A stretch of DNA of 64,000 nt from Mucilaginibacter sp. OK268 (GCF_900103125.1 NZ_FNJV01000008.1:248001-312000), one strand, 5' to 3'. Numbered from the stretch's first letter, positions 24,264 through 33,951 are shown. Translations and numbers: made by a program. Notes: generated by a model from the letters alone, not told the origin.

Positions 24264-25049
24264 ATGAATAACCCTTGTCAACTATCTGTTATTATTGTTG
24301 AAAATGACCAGACAGACGCGTCTACATTAAAACAATATATTTCCCGTATTCCGTTCCTGAATCTGTTAACGGTTTGCCGGACAGCCATTGATGCATTGGA
24401 TCTGATCTATATCAAAAAACCGGATATCATTATAGTGGATGTAAATCTGCCAATGATGTCGGGCCTGGAACTCATCAGCGGGTTAACATCGCAAAAACCA
24501 CAGATCATCCTTACCTCTGCCCATCAGCAATATGCCTTTAACGGCTTTGAACTTGATGTAACCGACTTTTTGCTGAAGCCGTTTGATTACCAACGCTTCA
24601 TTAAAGCCATATGCAAGGTTAAACAAAGGCACTATAATTTAAACAGCGATATAAGTGTTAAAGAACTGATGCCTAAGCGTAACAGCTTACTGGAGGACCT
24701 CAACACAAGAACGGCCACAAAAGCTTTATCAAAAGAAGAGCGGTTTATATGGGTTAAGGTAGATAAGAAAATGATGAACCTGAATACCTCCGAAATTGTA
24801 TACGTTGAAGGACTAAGGGATTATGTGAAAATTCATTTAGCCAAAATGAACTACGTAGTAAACTTAACCATGACCAAAACCGAAGAACTCCTGGGCAACA
24901 GCAGCTTTATTAGGGTAAACAGGTCTTTTATTATAAATAAGTCATTTATCATTTGTGTTAAAGGCAACACCATCGAAACCAGCTTAAATAATTCTTTACC
25001 TATCGGGGTAAATTATAAAGATGCTGTAAAGCAATTGTTGTTTAACTAA
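24264..25049 (+). CDS. Second LytTR-family response regulator
   Basis: 261 aa. The receiver domain has VENDQTD at the acidic pocket, IIIVDVNLPMMSG with the phospho-Asp and FLLKPFDY with the conserved Lys. A linker of about 40 residues leads to a LytTR domain (WVKVDKKMMNLNTSEIVYVE, then TMTKTEELL and RVNRSFIINKSF). It is an orphan in this window, with no kinase beside it, and may share the kinase at 22390. Divergence from the first regulator is high, so the two may bind different half-sites or compete for the same ones. Confidence 0.94.
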   Translation: MNNPCQLSVIIVENDQTDASTLKQYISRIPFLNLLTVCRTAIDALDLIYIKKPDIIIVDVNLPMMSGLELISGLTSQKPQIILTSAHQQYAFNGFELDVTDFLLKPFDYQRFIKAICKVKQRHYNLNSDISVKELMPKRNSLLEDLNTRTATKALSKEERFIWVKVDKKMMNLNTSEIVYVEGLRDYVKIHLAKMNYVVNLTMTKTEELLGNSSFIRVNRSFIINKSFIICVKGNTIETSLNNSLPIGVNYKDAVKQLLFN

Positions 25050-25265
25050 ATCCCCTGTCTTTTATCAAGCCCCAATCAAAACCTATTTTATGAAAGCGCC
25101 CCTGGTAATTATACCGGGGGCGTTTCTGTTTTAAGAAATCTTATTTTTCTTTGGATGCCCTGGGCAGATTGGCGCCATATCTTCTTTCCACAGAAAATAT
25201 ATTATCCTCGACACGAAGACTATGAAAAGAAAAAGAAATAAATTTGTTATTAACCAGCTAATGTC

Positions 25266-25679
25266 ATGAGTTTAAAAAAAGCGTATTTCTATCTATTTTA
25301 TAAGTTTTATAAGTTTTTTGAAAATCCTCCTAATCCTTGGGGTTCGGCATGGAAGGCAGGAGCATTAGTTGGTATATTAGAATTAATAATAATTTACACT
25401 TTTTTTGTTTATTACATGCTTTTTTTCAATAGACATTATCTTCCTCGTGCTTCTTCTCCAGAATCATTAACCTCTGCGATTATAATCTTATGTGTGAATT
25501 ATTTCTCATTCACCCCAGATAAGAAATGGAAAACTTATGCCAGAGAATTTGACAAGTGGCCAGAGTGGAAAAATTTCAAGGGAGGAATTATTGTCCTAAT
25601 TATAGTTGTCGCAATTGTTGGAAATCTAATTTTGTCATATTATTTAATGAGTTTAATTGATTGGAAGAAATACAATTGA
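25266..25679 (+). CDS. Small integral membrane protein of unknown function
   Basis: 137 aa. Three hydrophobic segments: residues about 33-54 (GALVGILELIIIYTFFVYYM), a weaker one at about 68-82, and 107-128 (GGIIVLIIVVAIVGNLIL). Rich in aromatic residues (FYKFYKFFENPPNPW). It stands alone with no operon partner, and its base composition is more AT-rich than its neighbours. Could be an immunity-type protein because it closes the RiPP locus, but nothing in the sequence demonstrates it. Confidence 0.75.
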   Translation: MSLKKAYFYLFYKFYKFFENPPNPWGSAWKAGALVGILELIIIYTFFVYYMLFFNRHYLPRASSPESLTSAIIILCVNYFSFTPDKKWKTYAREFDKWPEWKNFKGGIIVLIIVVAIVGNLILSYYLMSLIDWKKYN

Positions 25680-25748
25680 TGAAATTAATATTTTAGGCGA
25701 ATCTCGATACCACCCCTGGTATGCTAAAACACGAGCCTAATTATACCT

Positions 25749-26300
25749 ATGCCGAATAAGGACAGTACCAGGATAATTTACAACAGAACGCCGGAATCAG
25801 CGGCGATGTCGGCAAACTTTAAACGGGCGATGGCGATCACCGCCAAACTTAACCTATTGACGTTCAACGATGCTGACGAGATCCGGGCCTTGTTCAGCGA
25901 ACTTATTGGTAAAAAGGTCGATGAGAGTTTTTTACTGATCCCGCCATTCTATACTGCCGGCGGCGACGAAATCCGCCTGGGGCATAATGTCTTTGTCAAC
26001 CAGAATTGCACCTTTTATGACCTTGGCGGCCTCTGCATTGGAGACGATGTGATGATTGGACCCAACGTAAGCATCATCACAACGGGTCATCCACTTGAAC
26101 CATCGCAACGCCGCAAGATCACCATTGGAAAACCCATCGTCATTGAGCGAAACGTCTGGATCGCCGCCGGCGCAACGATTATCGGCGGGGTAACGATAGG
26201 AGAAAACTCGGTTGTGGCTGCGGGCGCCGTAGTTACCAGGAACGTTCCCCCTAATATGCTTGTCGGAGGAAATCCAGCACGGGTCATCAAGGAAGTTTGA
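25749..26300 (+). CDS. Maltose/galactoside O-acetyltransferase family (LacA/Maa-like)
   Basis: 183 aa with a left-handed beta-helix built from hexapeptide repeats (IGDDVMIGPNVSI, VWIAAGATIIGG, VTIGENSVVAAGAVV). TTGHPLEPSQRR carries the catalytic His of the sugar acetyltransferase group. The C-terminus GGNPARVIKEV is the usual acetyl-CoA-binding end. These cytoplasmic enzymes transfer acetyl groups from acetyl-CoA to sugars. It ends 3 nt from the convergent receptor gene and is otherwise isolated. Confidence 0.92.
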   Translation: MPNKDSTRIIYNRTPESAAMSANFKRAMAITAKLNLLTFNDADEIRALFSELIGKKVDESFLLIPPFYTAGGDEIRLGHNVFVNQNCTFYDLGGLCIGDDVMIGPNVSIITTGHPLEPSQRRKITIGKPIVIERNVWIAAGATIIGGVTIGENSVVAAGAVVTRNVPPNMLVGGNPARVIKEV

Positions 26301-26303
26301 AGT

Positions 26304-28745
26304 TTATTGATTCAAGCCATTCTTAACCCGGCCGCCTTCTTCAGTATCTTTTGGTTCATTTTTCAGATTGCCATTAATGGACTGGTTACCGAACGAATAG
26401 GTGAGCCTGAAATTAAAATAGCGTGTATTGGTAAATTGCGATAAGGAGTTATGCAGGTTTAAATAGTTAACCGTTAAAACATCCTTCCGGCCGCGGTAGA
26501 TGTCATAATAGTTCACATCGATGGTCAGTTTCTTTTTCAGGAATTCCTTTTTTAAACCCAGATCCAACGAGCTGAGGGCATTAACCTGGTAAAAGTTAAA
26601 AACAGATGGCGAAGTATAGAAGAAGGCCGTGTTAAAATAAAAACCCGGACTAATGGTAAATGTACTTACAAAGTTATTGGTAAAGTTTATTTTATTCCGT
26701 GTAAATGCCCCGCCAGACAGTTGCGATTCATAGTGATCATGCAGCACGGTGCTGGAGTTTTCCAGGGTCCACCAACTGGCCACTTTTAAGGGAAAATTCA
26801 GATCAAACGAAATATTCCTCTTTTTATCCAGGTTAAGTGGCGAGTAGGTTAAAATATTGGTTTCGGAATTTAAAACCGGCAATTGGGTAATGATGTTTTT
26901 CTGGGTCCTGTAACTCAATGACATATTAACGGAGTGGATGGAATACTCTATTTTAAAGTTATTGTAAGTGCTCGGGTTTAAAAAAGGATTACCGCTTACA
27001 TAGGTATAGGGGTCAATAATAAACACAAAAGGGTTCAGATCGCGATAGCTGGGCCGGCTTATCTTTTTGGCGTACGAAAGGGTAAGCGTTTGTCCCGGGC
27101 CCCATTTTTTATACAACTGGGCGCCTGGCAATACATTGGTATAATTTTTTGTAAAGCTCTGCGATGCTATAGCCGCGGTACCTGTTGAACGCGTATCCTC
27201 TACCCGTGTACCCACCTCCAAGGTGGCAAAGCCAAAATCATAATCTAAATTAAAGTAGTACGCGTAAATCTTTTCATCGTATTTAAAATCGTTAGTTTGG
27301 CGGGCGGCATTAATTACAGCGTTATTCCTTACCGAGTCGCTTACCAAACCATCTTTGGTTGTACTGTTGTTAAATTTGCCGCCTAATTGCAGGGTTACCG
27401 CTTTTGACAAGGCTGTCGAGAAATCAGCATTTACGTTAAAAAGATCGATGGTTGATCTGGCATCATTGATGATCCCCGAAGTGTTAGTGGGCGTATTTAC
27501 ATTTGAACTGATGGTATTTTGATTTTGGGAAAGGTCATAACGCCCCAGGTTTGATTCCAAACTAAACTTAGTGCCTTTGTTAAAAGCATGCTCATAGTTA
27601 ACCGTGTAGGTGGAGTTTGTTGCATCGGTTTTGGTTAAGCCGGTGGTATTGATGAGACTAACCAGTTGGTTATCATCCGCGGTACTACCTAAAAATGTTT
27701 TGGACACGCTGTTGGGCTCCTGGGTTGTTTTCAGGGTATTGCCCCGGTAATATACACCAAAAGTGTTGGCTGTATCTATATAATACTCCAGCCCGGCATT
27801 ATAATAAACCAGCGTGGGCTTATTTTTAATGAACGATTTGGTATTGAGCAAATAATCCTGCCCACCCTGGTTATAATAACGGTTACCGGTGATATCTGTA
27901 AAAGCAGGGGTCCATATTCTGCCGGCTGAGGCGGTAATGGTGAATTTTTTCTGCTTAAAGCTAAAATCGCCGCCAAAGTTAAACTGGTTGTATTTGTTCC
28001 GGGCATATTCTGTGTACAGGGAGGTGTTATAGCCGGTTTCTTTCACTTTATTTTTGAGTACGATGTTAATGATCGCTTTTCTGTCGCCCTCGTATGATGA
28101 ATTGGGGTTGCTGATGATCTCAATTTTTTCAATATTATCATAAGGGATAGATTTCAGCTCCTCCAGGCTCAAGGGTGTCCTGCGACCATTCAATAAAATA
28201 TCGGGCTCCACGTTCCCGTTTATTTTAAACGAGCCGTTGAGCAAAGCTACACCCGGCGCTTTTTGCAGAACATCAAACGCCGTATTTGACGACGCAAAGA
28301 TCTTGCTTTGGGCATTGATCTCCATTTTTCCGGGTTTATTAGAAACAAGCTGTTTTTCAGCCTTCACCTGTACCTCACCAAGTTGATTCAAATTGGGTAC
28401 AAGCCTCAATACCCCTATATTATGCACAGATGTGGCACCGGTAAGCTCGATGCCGGTTTTATCCAGTATTTTATAGCCAAGGTAAGATATATTAATGCTA
28501 TAGGTCCCTTTTTTAAGGCCCTTGATGGTAAATTTACCGGCAGAATCTGTTTGGAGCGATTTTATGTTATTGGGATCTTCAGAACTAATCAGTTTTACGG
28601 TTGCCAACTCAACCGGGGTATTATTTGAATTATCAACAACGGAGCCGGTCAATGTTAAATTACCCTGGGCCTTCAGCGTTAACGCATTAAATTCAAACAG
28701 TACAATAAATAATAATGTGAGCAACCTGATTAGTCGTTTGTTCAT
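26304..28745 (-). CDS. TonB-dependent-receptor-like outer membrane protein
   Basis: 813 aa. Signal peptide at the N-terminus, then a carboxypeptidase-regulatory-like domain (GSVVDNSNNTPVELATVKL, YSINISYLGYKI), a plug domain (APGVALLNGSFKINGNVEPD, LLNGRRTPLSLEELKSIP) and a long beta-barrel (type OMP_b-brl_3). No SusD partner is present, so it is not a standard SusC. It faces the GH28-like gene divergently with a 302-bp gap; the ligand is unknown. Confidence 0.92.
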   Translation of the reverse strand: MNKRLIRLLTLLFIVLFEFNALTLKAQGNLTLTGSVVDNSNNTPVELATVKLISSEDPNNIKSLQTDSAGKFTIKGLKKGTYSINISYLGYKILDKTGIELTGATSVHNIGVLRLVPNLNQLGEVQVKAEKQLVSNKPGKMEINAQSKIFASSNTAFDVLQKAPGVALLNGSFKINGNVEPDILLNGRRTPLSLEELKSIPYDNIEKIEIISNPNSSYEGDRKAIINIVLKNKVKETGYNTSLYTEYARNKYNQFNFGGDFSFKQKKFTITASAGRIWTPAFTDITGNRYYNQGGQDYLLNTKSFIKNKPTLVYYNAGLEYYIDTANTFGVYYRGNTLKTTQEPNSVSKTFLGSTADDNQLVSLINTTGLTKTDATNSTYTVNYEHAFNKGTKFSLESNLGRYDLSQNQNTISSNVNTPTNTSGIINDARSTIDLFNVNADFSTALSKAVTLQLGGKFNNSTTKDGLVSDSVRNNAVINAARQTNDFKYDEKIYAYYFNLDYDFGFATLEVGTRVEDTRSTGTAAIASQSFTKNYTNVLPGAQLYKKWGPGQTLTLSYAKKISRPSYRDLNPFVFIIDPYTYVSGNPFLNPSTYNNFKIEYSIHSVNMSLSYRTQKNIITQLPVLNSETNILTYSPLNLDKKRNISFDLNFPLKVASWWTLENSSTVLHDHYESQLSGGAFTRNKINFTNNFVSTFTISPGFYFNTAFFYTSPSVFNFYQVNALSSLDLGLKKEFLKKKLTIDVNYYDIYRGRKDVLTVNYLNLHNSLSQFTNTRYFNFRLTYSFGNQSINGNLKNEPKDTEEGGRVKNGLNQ

Positions 28746-29047
28746 AGATAGCAGTGTTAGTATTCTATAGTACTTTATTACAAAGTCCCATTTCTTCCTA
28801 ATTTAGTTTAAAGAAAATCGACCGCTTAATTTTTTCGATGAACTCACCTATAGTTTCGATGTATGTTATATTTATTTATGACGAGTTTAATAGGGATATC
28901 AAGGATAGCCTGGAACGGGCAATTGTCAAAATAGATGAATAGTTAGGCAATATTTAATGAGCCGGGTGTCGTAAATTCCTATTTATTTGTATAGGCTGAT
29001 TTCACCCCAACAGCCTCCCGTTCCCCGGGCCACCTGATATAAACGAT
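28746..29047. other. Divergent intergenic region
   Basis: 302 bp between the receptor and the GH28-like gene. It must hold both promoters, but no convincing operator, repeat or small ORF was identified. Confidence 0.5.
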
Positions 29048-31999
29048 ATGACCAAGCTATCTGTAATAAAATTTGCACTCCTTTTGTGTTTCGTTCTGCC
29101 GGCAATAGTCGCCATTGGCCAAACACGGAGTTTGGATACCCGCATCACCTTTGGCAAAAACGCCAAAAACATTGCCCGAATAAGCAATGATTCCCTGGTG
29201 CTCATCAGCGGCACTACTTACCTGTTTACGGTGGATACTCCAGAAGATCAAGGCCTGGTCTCTACCAAAGTAAGCGTAAGCGACCTGCCCGGACAATTGG
29301 CTTCTGCTGATGGCTCTGTTCAAAAATATACCATTACCGATCAAACTGGCACAGCAAAAACCACCGGGGATATCAAAACCGGCGATAAGTTGGTGGTAAC
29401 CTCAAAAGGGGCATCCACCAAAACCTATCATATTGCCGTTAAACCTATGGCGCTTAGTGGCCAGCTAAGTTTGGATCACACAGCCATAACCGCCAATACC
29501 AGTCGCGATATGGTATTGTATTTTACCGCGGGCCAACGCAGTCCCGATGCTACTGTAAAAATTTATATCCCGGCGGGTATTACCGTTACCATGGATAATA
29601 CAACCGTAAATGTTATTGGCCGGGGCGATGTAAAACTAAGCGGCCTGTCCACACAATCCATCGGGAGGGTTGGCACTAAATACTCCTATTCCAAAGTTGG
29701 CGATGTAAGCATTTCCGGATCGCCCGCTTTGGGATCAGTCATCACATTCCGTCATCTCGATCTGAGGCCTGCAAACGGTGCCGATCTCAAGCTCAGGATC
29801 AGCAATGTAAATCTCAAAAAAGTAGGAAAATATCCATTCAGGGCTGTATACAGTACTTCTAAGCCCGAGATACTGACAAGCCCCGGCACAGGATCTGAAA
29901 CGGTGGTGTTAAACGCTACCCATACCATCTCTGATTTGGTGCGCATCCCCGATACAGCCATGAGCTACCGGGAAACACCTACCCTATATACAACAGCAAA
30001 TTTTAAATGGGCTAAGGGTGCTAATGCTTCGGGTATACAATTAATACAATCTACAGATAAAGGCAAAACGTGGACGGTAGCAAAGGCCAAAATTGATCCC
30101 AAAGCAGCTACAGCTTCGGTTTCGGGCTTATCTCCCAATAAATTGTACAGCTTTAAGCTCAATATTAAGGATGGGGTGCAAAAAGGTTATTCAAACCCGG
30201 TTTCATTTTACTCTGGAAAAATGGACGTCAAATCCTTTGGCGTTACCGGCAGCGGTACAGACGATACCGAAAACATCAACAAGGCTATCGCCTACCTTAA
30301 CCAGTTGGGCGGCGGAACCCTCTTATTTACCCAGGGTACCTATATGGTGCGCACCGTTCACCTCCTCAGCAATGTTTTCCTGTACCTGGAAAAAGACGCT
30401 GTAATAAAAGCCCTGAAAGGCGGCGACGCGCCGGAATCAACCTGGTTTAGCGACCGCAAATACCGCTCGGGTCTTTCCCCTACCGATGCCGGCCCCTATG
30501 CCGATCCCGAAAACTATATGACCAAGCAGGATGTGGGTCACCATTATTTTAAAAACGCCATGTTCTTTGGCGAGCGGCTCGACAACGTAAAAATTATAGG
30601 CAATGGCCAGATCAATGGCAACGCCAACCTGGTTAACGGCGACGGCGTCATGAAAAACGCGCCCGACAACCGTTGCGATAAACTATTTTCGCTCAAGTTG
30701 TGTACCCATGTTGAAATCGGCGGTATCTATCATCCCGAAGATCTGTGGTACGATGAAACTAAAAACGAGCCTTACTATATAGGCAGTAATGGCACAAAAA
30801 ATTTCGATAGCGACCACATGCTCAAACTCGACCGCTCCGGGCATTTCGCTTTACTGGCTACGGGGACCGATGGCATCAACATTCACGATACCTACATCTG
30901 CAAAAACAACCAAACCAATGTGCGCGACGTGTATGATTTTATGGAGTGTAACAATGTAACCGTCACCAATATATTCTCCCGGGTGAGCTCCGATGATGTG
31001 GTAAAACCCGGCTCCGACTGTTCGCTGGGCTTTACAAGGCCGGCCAGTAATTACCTGGTGCGCAATATTATTGGCGATACCAACTGTAACCTCATCCAGA
31101 TAGGCTCCGAAACAGTTGATGATATTACGCAGGTTTATGTGGATAATATTTATGTACTGGGCGCCAACAAGGCCGGCTTCTCCATATCCACCAATGATGG
31201 AGCCCACGTAAAAGATGTTTACCTGAATAGTGGCCGCACCGGCCCTATTCGGGAGCGTTCCAAAATGTACCGGGCCACCACGCCATTTTTTATATCCATA
31301 TCCAATCGCGGGCGGGTTATTGGCGCCGAAGCAGGCAGGTATGTATTTACTGAAAATGGTAAAAAACACGACGAGCTACTGGTTAAAAACGTAAACATTG
31401 GCCAGGTGGAGAACATTAACCTCAAAGGCCTGGATGTGTATGAGGTTTACGGTGGCAGTTCATACGGTGGCAAACGGAAACCATACGATGGCAGCCAACG
31501 CAAGGCCACACCCATTATTGCGGGGTATAAGCTGCCCGATAATGCCGATGTTACCGGCGGCCTGGATTTTAAACTGCCCAATGGTCTGCATACAGGCTAT
31601 ATTAAAAATGTAGTTTTTGATGATGTCAATTTCCTGGTAAAAGGCGGCAATTCGCTGGCAGATACGGCCAGCGCTCCGGCTGAGCTTGGCGTAGGGCAAT
31701 ATAATGCTGCCGATCTGAAGATACAGCCATCCTTCGGACTTTGGGCCAGGCATGTGAAAGGGATCTCGGTAAATAACTGCACGTTTAATTATGAAAAGCG
31801 CGACAGCCGCTATGCCCTGTTTTTTGATGACGTGATCGGTGCCAGCATCAGCGGTATAAAAATGGTACGAGCGCAGGATAACCCTAAGGTTATAGGCACA
31901 AAAAAAGCTCAAAATATACAGGTGCTCAACTCAGTATATTATAACGATATCTGGGGAAATGCGCCGGTAACGCTTACGTCGCAGATTGATCATAACTAA
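29048..31999 (+). CDS. Secreted GH28-like pectin-degrading enzyme with N-terminal beta domains
   Basis: 983 aa. Signal peptide (LLCFVLPAIVAIGQ), about 270 residues of beta-sandwich-type sequence, a fibronectin-type segment (NKLYSFKLNIKDGVQKGYSN), then the pectate-lyase/polygalacturonase beta-helix starting at VKSFGVTGSGTDDTENINKA. SSDDVVKPGS carries the DD pair corresponding to the catalytic Asp of GH28. The helix continues to about residue 960. Likely hydrolyses a pectin- or rhamnogalacturonan-like polysaccharide in the periplasm or outside. The N-terminal extension is longer than in simple GH28 enzymes. Confidence 0.82.
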   Translation: MTKLSVIKFALLLCFVLPAIVAIGQTRSLDTRITFGKNAKNIARISNDSLVLISGTTYLFTVDTPEDQGLVSTKVSVSDLPGQLASADGSVQKYTITDQTGTAKTTGDIKTGDKLVVTSKGASTKTYHIAVKPMALSGQLSLDHTAITANTSRDMVLYFTAGQRSPDATVKIYIPAGITVTMDNTTVNVIGRGDVKLSGLSTQSIGRVGTKYSYSKVGDVSISGSPALGSVITFRHLDLRPANGADLKLRISNVNLKKVGKYPFRAVYSTSKPEILTSPGTGSETVVLNATHTISDLVRIPDTAMSYRETPTLYTTANFKWAKGANASGIQLIQSTDKGKTWTVAKAKIDPKAATASVSGLSPNKLYSFKLNIKDGVQKGYSNPVSFYSGKMDVKSFGVTGSGTDDTENINKAIAYLNQLGGGTLLFTQGTYMVRTVHLLSNVFLYLEKDAVIKALKGGDAPESTWFSDRKYRSGLSPTDAGPYADPENYMTKQDVGHHYFKNAMFFGERLDNVKIIGNGQINGNANLVNGDGVMKNAPDNRCDKLFSLKLCTHVEIGGIYHPEDLWYDETKNEPYYIGSNGTKNFDSDHMLKLDRSGHFALLATGTDGINIHDTYICKNNQTNVRDVYDFMECNNVTVTNIFSRVSSDDVVKPGSDCSLGFTRPASNYLVRNIIGDTNCNLIQIGSETVDDITQVYVDNIYVLGANKAGFSISTNDGAHVKDVYLNSGRTGPIRERSKMYRATTPFFISISNRGRVIGAEAGRYVFTENGKKHDELLVKNVNIGQVENINLKGLDVYEVYGGSSYGGKRKPYDGSQRKATPIIAGYKLPDNADVTGGLDFKLPNGLHTGYIKNVVFDDVNFLVKGGNSLADTASAPAELGVGQYNAADLKIQPSFGLWARHVKGISVNNCTFNYEKRDSRYALFFDDVIGASISGIKMVRAQDNPKVIGTKKAQNIQVLNSVYYNDIWGNAPVTLTSQIDHN

Positions 32000-32042
32000 A
32001 TGGGCCAATATCCCGAGCTCTTGCCTTATTAAAGAATAAATT

Positions 32043-32117
32043 TGTCATGCTGAACGGAGTGAAGCATCTTCTTCGTCAAGACATATTGAAGAAGATCCTT
32101 CGTTCCTCAGGATGACA
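32043..32117. repeat. Palindromic intergenic repeat (TGTCATGCTGAACG type)
   Basis: Bounded by TGTCAT and ATGACA inverted ends, with internal pairing GAAGCATCTTCTTCG / GAAGAAGATCCTTCG. A REP-like element, common between genes in this group of bacteria. Confidence 0.7.
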
Positions 32118-32134
32118 GCCCCTATAAAAAATGG

Positions 32135-32258
32135 TTGTCATTTCGATAGAGCATGGGAGGGTATGAGCGTTGCGCGAAAGAGAAATCTTCTGCGTAATAC
32201 AAAGTTTCAATTGCGAATCCCAGAAGATTTCTCCTCGTACCTCGTTCGAAATGACAAC
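32135..32258. repeat. Palindromic intergenic repeat (TTGTCATTTCGA type)
   Basis: Inverted ends TTGTCATTTCGA and TCGAAATGACAA, and inner arms GAGAAATCTTCT and AGAAGATTTCTC. ORFs crossing it are not genes. Confidence 0.75.
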
Positions 32259-32350
32259 CTTTTTATTTCTTTCTTTCTTAAAAACTCACGTAGTTGAGCT
32301 TGTGGTCGGTGTTATCACCGCACCACCTCTAAGAGTCTACTCCAGTATAG

Positions 32351-32962
32351 TTAATAAGCATACTCCTCAACAGTACCCAAAGCTTTGGGCAAAGCGGTTT
32401 CTTTCGTTTCGGATTTGAAATGTCCTTCCACTCTGAAAGCGGTTATATCCGTAAGACCAATTAAACCGAGGGCAGTTCTCAGATACGATTCTGTAAAATC
32501 GTAGCTTTTCATAGGTCCTTCGGAGAATACCCCGCCGGAGGCGATAGCCAGATAAACCTTTTTGTTTTTTACAAGCCCTTCCGGTAAACCACCCTCTTCA
32601 TAACTAAAAGTAACACCACGTCTAATGATATGATCTATCCATGATTTTAATGTAGATGGGATAGCAAAATTATACATCGGCACACCAATTACAATAACGT
32701 CTGTATCCTTCAATTCGCTTATCGCTGCGTCTGAGTGTCTGATAGCCTCACGATGCTCGGCTGTCCGCGCTTCATCTGGCGTATAAAACGCGGTAAGATG
32801 TGATTCCTCCAAATACGGAAATGGATTTTTAGTCAGATCGCGTGTCTGCACGGTACTGCCGGGATAAGTCGCGGATAATTTTTCCAGTATCGCGCCGGAT
32901 AGTTTGTTGCTGAAGGATTCGTTCCCCTTAACGCTTGAAATGATATTCAATATCTTTTTCAT
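32351..32962 (-). CDS. azoR: FMN-dependent NADH azoreductase / quinone reductase (AzoR)
   Basis: 203 aa, the family's usual length. Flavodoxin-like fold with the FMN phosphate loop SSVKGNESFSNKL, VPMYNFAIPSTLKSWIDHI (the flavin-contacting MYNF segment) and ASGGVFSEGP. It reduces quinones and azo compounds with two electrons, protecting against electrophile stress. A perfect 38-bp palindrome 57 bp upstream is the probable operator; azoreductase genes in Bacillus are controlled by the HxlR/DUF24 repressor YodB at TACTAT...ATAGTA sites, which this resembles. No regulator gene is adjacent. Confidence 0.92.
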   Translation of the reverse strand: MKKILNIISSVKGNESFSNKLSGAILEKLSATYPGSTVQTRDLTKNPFPYLEESHLTAFYTPDEARTAEHREAIRHSDAAISELKDTDVIVIGVPMYNFAIPSTLKSWIDHIIRRGVTFSYEEGGLPEGLVKNKKVYLAIASGGVFSEGPMKSYDFTESYLRTALGLIGLTDITAFRVEGHFKSETKETALPKALGTVEEYAY

Positions 32963-33018
32963 TGTTTCTTATTTTTTTGTTTGATCAAAGGTATCCACTA
33001 TTGCTATGCAAAAGATAG

Positions 33019-33056
33019 TACTATACCAAAGGATAGCGCTATCCTTTGGTATAGTA
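33019..33056. promoter_or_regulatory. Perfect 38-bp palindromic operator
   Basis: The arms TACTATACCAAAGGATAGC and its exact complement abut without spacer. The 5' flank ATAG makes a further short palindrome ATAGTACTAT. Likely a site for an HxlR/DUF24 repressor controlling azoR. Confidence 0.8.
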
Positions 33057-33154
33057 GCAAGCCGGAGGGATCAGAAAACGCAGTGATTATATCGGGGTCA
33101 TGTGCGATTCCTTGGGAGGAAGAGGTTTCTATACCATGTAGTATAAAAAGAAAA

Positions 33155-33247
33155 GTCATCCTGAACTTGTTTCAGGATCCCTCAGGACAGGTTAATCACG
33201 ATGCTGTAAACCTTGCTTATGGGATGCCGAAACAAGTTAGGCATGAC
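33155..33247. repeat. Palindromic intergenic repeat (GTCATCCTGAACTTG type)
   Basis: GTCATCCTGAACTTGTTTCAGGATC at the left, with GATGCCGAAACAAG...GCATGAC at the right: a REP-like element. The remainder of 32963-33470 holds the azoR operator and an AT-rich stretch ahead of the next gene. Confidence 0.65.
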
Positions 33248-33470
33248 ACAACTCCACATCAAAATTTATTTATAGTCCCCATTAATCCATTCCCTCCAAT
33301 TCAAGTCTGATAGAAAAAGTATATCTCCATCAAAATGGCAGAGCCGCTTTTTTATTCGTTTATATATGATCGTTATAGTTAAAAAACGTTAAATAAATGA
33401 CTGTACGTCAACTTTCTGTAGGTACATACGATTTGTTTTTACTTATTTTTGCTATATCTAATTTAAAGTC

Positions 33471-33902
33471 ATGCAAAGGAAATTAATTATCATTGCCAGC
33501 TTACTGATAGGTAGCTTTTACAGCGGCGTAGTACACGCTCAGCAAACAACTGCTTTAGAACCTGATCAAAATCCAAGATATTTGGAAAGTCAATACAAAT
33601 ATGCCCGTGGGGCCGATACGCTGAACAGCCTGCACGGCACTACTATTCAAAACACGTATAAAGCTTATGACTGGTACGAAGCCAGATTGGAACGTCGCAG
33701 GCAAAACCGCGAATGGCGTCATCAGGAACGTATGAACGGTTATGATTATTCACCATCATGGAGCCTTTATGGCGGCTACTCATACCCCTACAGTAACTGG
33801 GGCTGGAATAGCGGCTGGGGCGGTAGCTGGGGCAACCGTTGGGGCGGCCATGGCCGTGGTTGGGGCGGACGTACCAGCGTTGGAATAGGATTTGGCTGGT
33901 AA
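33471..33902 (+). CDS. Secreted Gly/Trp-rich protein of unknown function
   Basis: 143 aa. Signal peptide (IASLLIGSFYSGVVHAQ). The mature half has DWYEARLERRRQNREWRHQE, and the C-terminus is a run of Gly/Trp/Tyr (WNSGWGGSWGNRWGGHGRGW). It precedes an LpoB-like lipoprotein and a COG3014 lipoprotein, suggesting a cell-envelope role. No known domain recognised. Confidence 0.8.
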   Translation: MQRKLIIIASLLIGSFYSGVVHAQQTTALEPDQNPRYLESQYKYARGADTLNSLHGTTIQNTYKAYDWYEARLERRRQNREWRHQERMNGYDYSPSWSLYGGYSYPYSNWGWNSGWGGSWGNRWGGHGRGWGGRTSVGIGFGW

Positions 33903-33951
33903 CAATTCACATAAAATACAATCTTACTATATAAAACCCCGAACAATACAC

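Noticed and set aside
1..25049. Graspetide or lasso peptide pathway
   Set aside because: No ATP-grasp ligase, asparagine-synthetase-like cyclase or B1/B2 proteins were found; the enzymes are LanB and radical SAM types.
32981..33310. A 109-codon plus-strand frame upstream of the Gly/Trp-rich gene
   Set aside because: It runs through the 38-bp palindrome and a REP-like repeat; translation is not credible.
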